This document shows, piece after piece, positions 14,402-15,898 of a DNA stretch of 15,898 nucleotides. How positions within the stretch are numbered: position 1 is the stretch's first letter; every line of letters starts with the position of its first letter. Origin of the DNA: Clostridium sp. GTDB lineage: Bacteria; Bacillota; Clostridia; Clostridiales; Clostridiaceae. A program made the translations under genes and the position numbers. Below the pieces are notes generated by a model. The model searched no databases, was not told the DNA's origin, and was given only the letters and a program-made list of their open reading frames with translations. Location: NCBI GenBank assembly GCA_018372555.1, contig JAHAIU010000051.1, positions 1 through 15,898 of the forward strand, read 5' to 3'.

Positions 14402-14737
14402 ATGAAAATGATGCTTGGAATGCTTGATAAAACTGAATATGAGATAATGATTAGTACTATTAAAAGTCTTTATGAAGGCTGGGGCGAAGAATTTAAGTAT
14501 GATGAGGATATAAGAAATGCATCATTGTCAGCAATGCTATTTATGTTATTAGCTAAAAATAAAGACTGGGATACATGCCCAATGATATATTTTGATAAGG
14601 ATAAGATTAGTCAATTATTAAGTATTCCAGATAATGAAATACCAGTTTTAATTATTACAATAGGAAAAATGGATAAGAGTAGCAGTAAAATTAGAGGATA
14701 TAGAAAGCCAGATGCTGAATTTGTGAAATTTTATTAA
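14402..14737 (+). pseudogene. 5'-truncated nitroreductase-family gene
   Basis: The 111-residue reading frame matches the C-terminal half of nitroreductase-family flavoproteins: DIRNASLSAMLFMLLAKNK, WDTCPMIYFD, then the closing IPVLIITIGK and RGYRKPDAEFVKFY. Whole members have about 190-210 residues, and the N-terminal FMN-binding segment (an SxRxF-type motif and following helices) is missing. A stop lies at 14378-14380 just upstream in frame and no family sequence is found before it in any frame I read. Without that half it cannot form the usual FMN site. No good ribosome binding site precedes ATG 14402. The fragment itself has no internal stops, so the truncation may be recent, or a partial product may be made. 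Confidence 0.75.
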
Positions 14738-15039
14738 TTGAACAAGCTAATATTTATTAAACATATTAAAGTCATAGAAGGTTATTTTGTATATTAAATG
14801 ATGGTAATACACTTGATAAGATTTTTCCAATTTATTATAGATCATTTCCTATGTAATTCAAACAATATATACATACAAGGAATTTATAATCAAGCAAAAT
14901 CTGTAGATAACTTTTTAAAGTAGCAGAAACACACAGTCTGCAAAGAAGAGTTTTTATAGATTATAACTATTTTATTATTGAAATAAATGTTAATACATGA
15001 TAGTATATACATGCTAATCATATAATATATTATATTCAT
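14738..15039. other. Intergenic stretch before the riboswitch, no gene supported
   Basis: Three hundred bases of AT-rich sequence. Short ORFs (for example 28 codons ending NTLDKIFPIYYRSFPM near 14855, and about 41 codons from the ATG near 14799) lack ribosome binding sites and family signatures and may be relics. A TATAAT at 15021-15026 could be the -10 of the riboswitch transcript, but its -35 (TGATAG at 14998, 17 bases upstream) is poor. Confidence 0.4.
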
Positions 15040-15115
15040 ATTTGGCAAAGCAGTTGAAAAGCTGTGACGCAAAGCTAAAGGGCCTGTTCCACATATGGAT
15101 GGCAGCCAGTTGCAC
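15040..15115 (+). promoter_or_regulatory. c-di-GMP-I (GEMM-I) riboswitch aptamer
   Basis: The leader has the GEMM-I signature: GGCAAAG (15044-15050), a stem CAGTT (15051-15055) / AGCTG (15060-15064) closed by a GAAA tetraloop, then GACGCAAAGC (15066-15075), then a second arm GGGCC...GGCAGCCA and GTTGC at the 3' side. The GAAA loop and the GACGCAAAGC block are the strongly conserved parts that dock the two arms and bind cyclic di-GMP. The outer P1 stem is A/T-rich and hard to define. It controls the cheY gene 74 bases downstream. Confidence 0.9.
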
Positions 15116-15160
15116 TTATATAAGGATTTATCTAGGAATCAAGATGAATCTGTTTATTGA

Positions 15161-15184
15161 CTTTGCCTATTAGATATAGGAGGT
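15161..15184 (+). promoter_or_regulatory. Predicted expression platform with sequestered ribosome binding site
   Basis: CCTAT (15166-15170) can pair with ATAGG (15176-15180), which overlaps the TAGGAGGT ribosome binding site (15177-15184). The overlapping CTTTGCC (15161-15167) is exactly complementary to GGCAAAG (15044-15050) of the aptamer. The two pairings compete for C15166-C15167. Folding of the ligand-bound aptamer should therefore leave CCTAT free to mask the ribosome binding site, an OFF switch. No intrinsic terminator is seen between aptamer and gene. Confidence 0.55.
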
Positions 15185-15188
15185 AAAA

Positions 15189-15554
15189 ATGAATAATAGA
15201 ATATTGATATGTGATGATACAGCCTTTATGAGAAAGCTTTTAACAGAAATTCTTATATGCAGTGGTTATGATGTTGTAGGAGAAGCTGAAAATGGAAAAA
15301 TTGCTATTGAAAAATTTAAAGCATTAAAACCTGATGTTACATTAATGGATATTACGATGCCGGAGCTTGATGGAATTAAAGCTTTAGAAGGTATTATGTC
15401 AAGTGATAATAATGCAAGGGTAATTATGTGTTCAGCTATGGGACAAGAAAATATTGTTGTGGATGCAATAAAAAAAGGTGCAAAAGATTTTGTTGTTAAG
15501 CCATTTCAAAATGAAAGGATTATTGATGCAATACAAAGGGTTATGAATAGGTAG
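15189..15554 (+). CDS. cheY: CheY-like single-domain response regulator
   Basis: A 121-residue stand-alone receiver domain. The acidic pocket is Asp9/Asp10, the phosphorylated residue is Asp54 (LMDITMPELDG), the switch residue is Ser82 (CSAMGQ), and the conserved Lys is Lys104 (VVKPF). No output domain follows, so it acts by protein binding, most likely at the flagellar switch as CheY does. The CSAMGQENIVVDAIKKGAKD stretch is typical of clostridial and Bacillus CheY. TAGGAGGT lies 5 bases before ATG 15189 and is part of the riboswitch platform. It stands alone, with its own leader and terminator and no chemotaxis or flagellar genes nearby in the window. It may be an extra CheY whose level, rather than only phosphorylation, is set by c-di-GMP. 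Confidence 0.93.
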   Translation: MNNRILICDDTAFMRKLLTEILICSGYDVVGEAENGKIAIEKFKALKPDVTLMDITMPELDGIKALEGIMSSDNNARVIMCSAMGQENIVVDAIKKGAKDFVVKPFQNERIIDAIQRVMNR

Positions 15555-15583
15555 TAATTTATTAAAGTGAGAATTTAGAAATG

Positions 15584-15648
15584 CTGCGGATATTAAGTTG
15601 TAAAAGATTCAATTATATGTTGAATTTACAATATATCTGCAGTTTTTT
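15584..15648 (+). terminator. Long-hairpin terminator of cheY
   Basis: CTGCGGATAT (from 15584) pairs with ATATCTGCAG (ending 15642, one unpaired base), with further inner pairing (TTGTAAA/TTTACAA and ATTCAA/TTGAAT), followed by six T residues (15643-15648). It starts 30 bases after the cheY stop. Confidence 0.85.
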
Positions 15649-15718
15649 ATTTTAATTTTTAAAAAGCAGGAAAATAGAGGGAGAATTATTTTTTCATAAT
15701 TTATTGTTAAAAGACGTA

Positions 15719-15747
15719 TTTATACCATTCAAAGTATATGGTATAAT
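15719..15747 (+). promoter_or_regulatory. Extended -10 promoter inside a 9-bp palindrome
   Basis: TATAAT (15742-15747) is preceded by TGG, giving an extended -10, and TTTATA (15719-15724) lies 17 bases upstream. The promoter is covered by a perfect inverted repeat, TTATACCAT (15720-15728) and ATGGTATAA (15738-15746), with a 9-base spacer, so the -35 end and the -10 are each part of one arm. This is where an operator for a regulator of the next gene would be expected. Confidence 0.65.
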
Positions 15748-15820
15748 TTGTATAAATGGAATAAGTGTCTTAATATATGAGATAATAAGGAATAAAAACT
15801 TATAAAGAGGAGTAGAAATA

Positions 15821-15898
15821 ATGTTTGGATTTAAGAAAAAGAGAGAATTGAGAAATGGAGTAATTGAAAAAACAACATCATATATGATGGCAGTACCA
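15821..15898 (+). CDS. Start of an unidentified gene, cut by the window end
   Basis: ATG 15821 has GAGGAG (15807-15812) 8 bases upstream and a promoter at 15719-15747. Only 26 residues are visible (MFGFKKKRELRNGVIEKTTS, then YMMAVP): a basic N terminus without a signal peptide, so probably cytoplasmic. The opening resembles no family I can name with confidence. The frame is open to the end of the window. Confidence 0.6.
   Translation, partial: MFGFKKKRELRNGVIEKTTSYMMAVP

Noticed and set aside
1..15898. CRISPR array, tRNA or rRNA genes, prophage or defence island
   Set aside because: I saw no regularly spaced repeats, no tRNA cloverleaf or rRNA core sequences, and no integrase, phage structural or nuclease-effector genes apart from the tentative Rpn-like tail.

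Overview
The window looks like chromosomal DNA from a Clostridium of the sensu stricto group (cluster I). It is very AT-rich, uses AT-ending codons, has strong AGGAGG-type ribosome binding sites, and carries a c-di-GMP-I riboswitch ahead of a cheY gene, EFR1-type ferredoxin chemistry and a cluster of clostridial-type alpha-glucoside genes. All genes I can support are on the + strand. The species cannot be fixed from the sequence alone.

Layout. Positions 1-620 hold relics: the 3' end of a zinc-type alcohol dehydrogenase/quinone reductase gene with a frameshift, and the tail of what looks like an Rpn-type nuclease/transposase gene with an internal stop. Positions 690-10270 are a sugar locus: a LacI-family regulator with its own promoter and an AAAACGTTTT operator, a second copy of that operator, a sugar ABC transporter (lipoprotein plus two permeases, no ATPase gene), a GH65 disaccharide phosphorylase, beta-phosphoglucomutase, and a GH13 oligo-1,6-glucosidase-like enzyme, closed by a 20-bp perfect hairpin. 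Positions 10298-10593 hold a decayed gene of unknown family with its terminator still intact. Positions 10595-12949 are a second operon (short-chain dehydrogenase, TetR regulator, flavodoxin-ferredoxin) behind two candidate promoters, each overlapped by a TTAGAC/GTCnAA-type dyad. Positions 12962-14737 mix a stop-interrupted small ORF, a DIP1984-family gene, a probable structured RNA of about 200 nt, a possible 29-residue membrane peptide and a 5'-truncated nitroreductase. Positions 15040-15648 carry a c-di-GMP-I riboswitch, a stand-alone CheY and its terminator. The window ends in the first 26 codons of an unidentified gene with a palindrome-covered promoter.

How the genes work together. The sugar locus reads as one catabolic route: an alpha-linked glucose disaccharide or small oligosaccharide is imported, GH65 phosphorolyses it to glucose plus beta-glucose 1-phosphate, beta-phosphoglucomutase converts that to glucose 6-phosphate, and GH13 hydrolyses alpha-1,6 (or related) linkages. 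The exact substrate (maltose, kojibiose, nigerose, trehalose or another) is not settled. The ATPase is presumably a shared MsmX/MalK-type protein encoded elsewhere. The SDR/TetR/EFR1 operon is a self-regulated redox cassette of unknown inducer. The cheY leader predicts an OFF switch: bound c-di-GMP would leave the ribosome binding site in a hairpin, in keeping with c-di-GMP repressing motility.

I did not find a clearly new defence or mobile system. The items most worth follow-up are the cheY riboswitch mechanism, the unassigned structured RNA near 13.7-13.9 kb, the interrupted ORF at 12962-13210 and the substrate of the GH65 locus.
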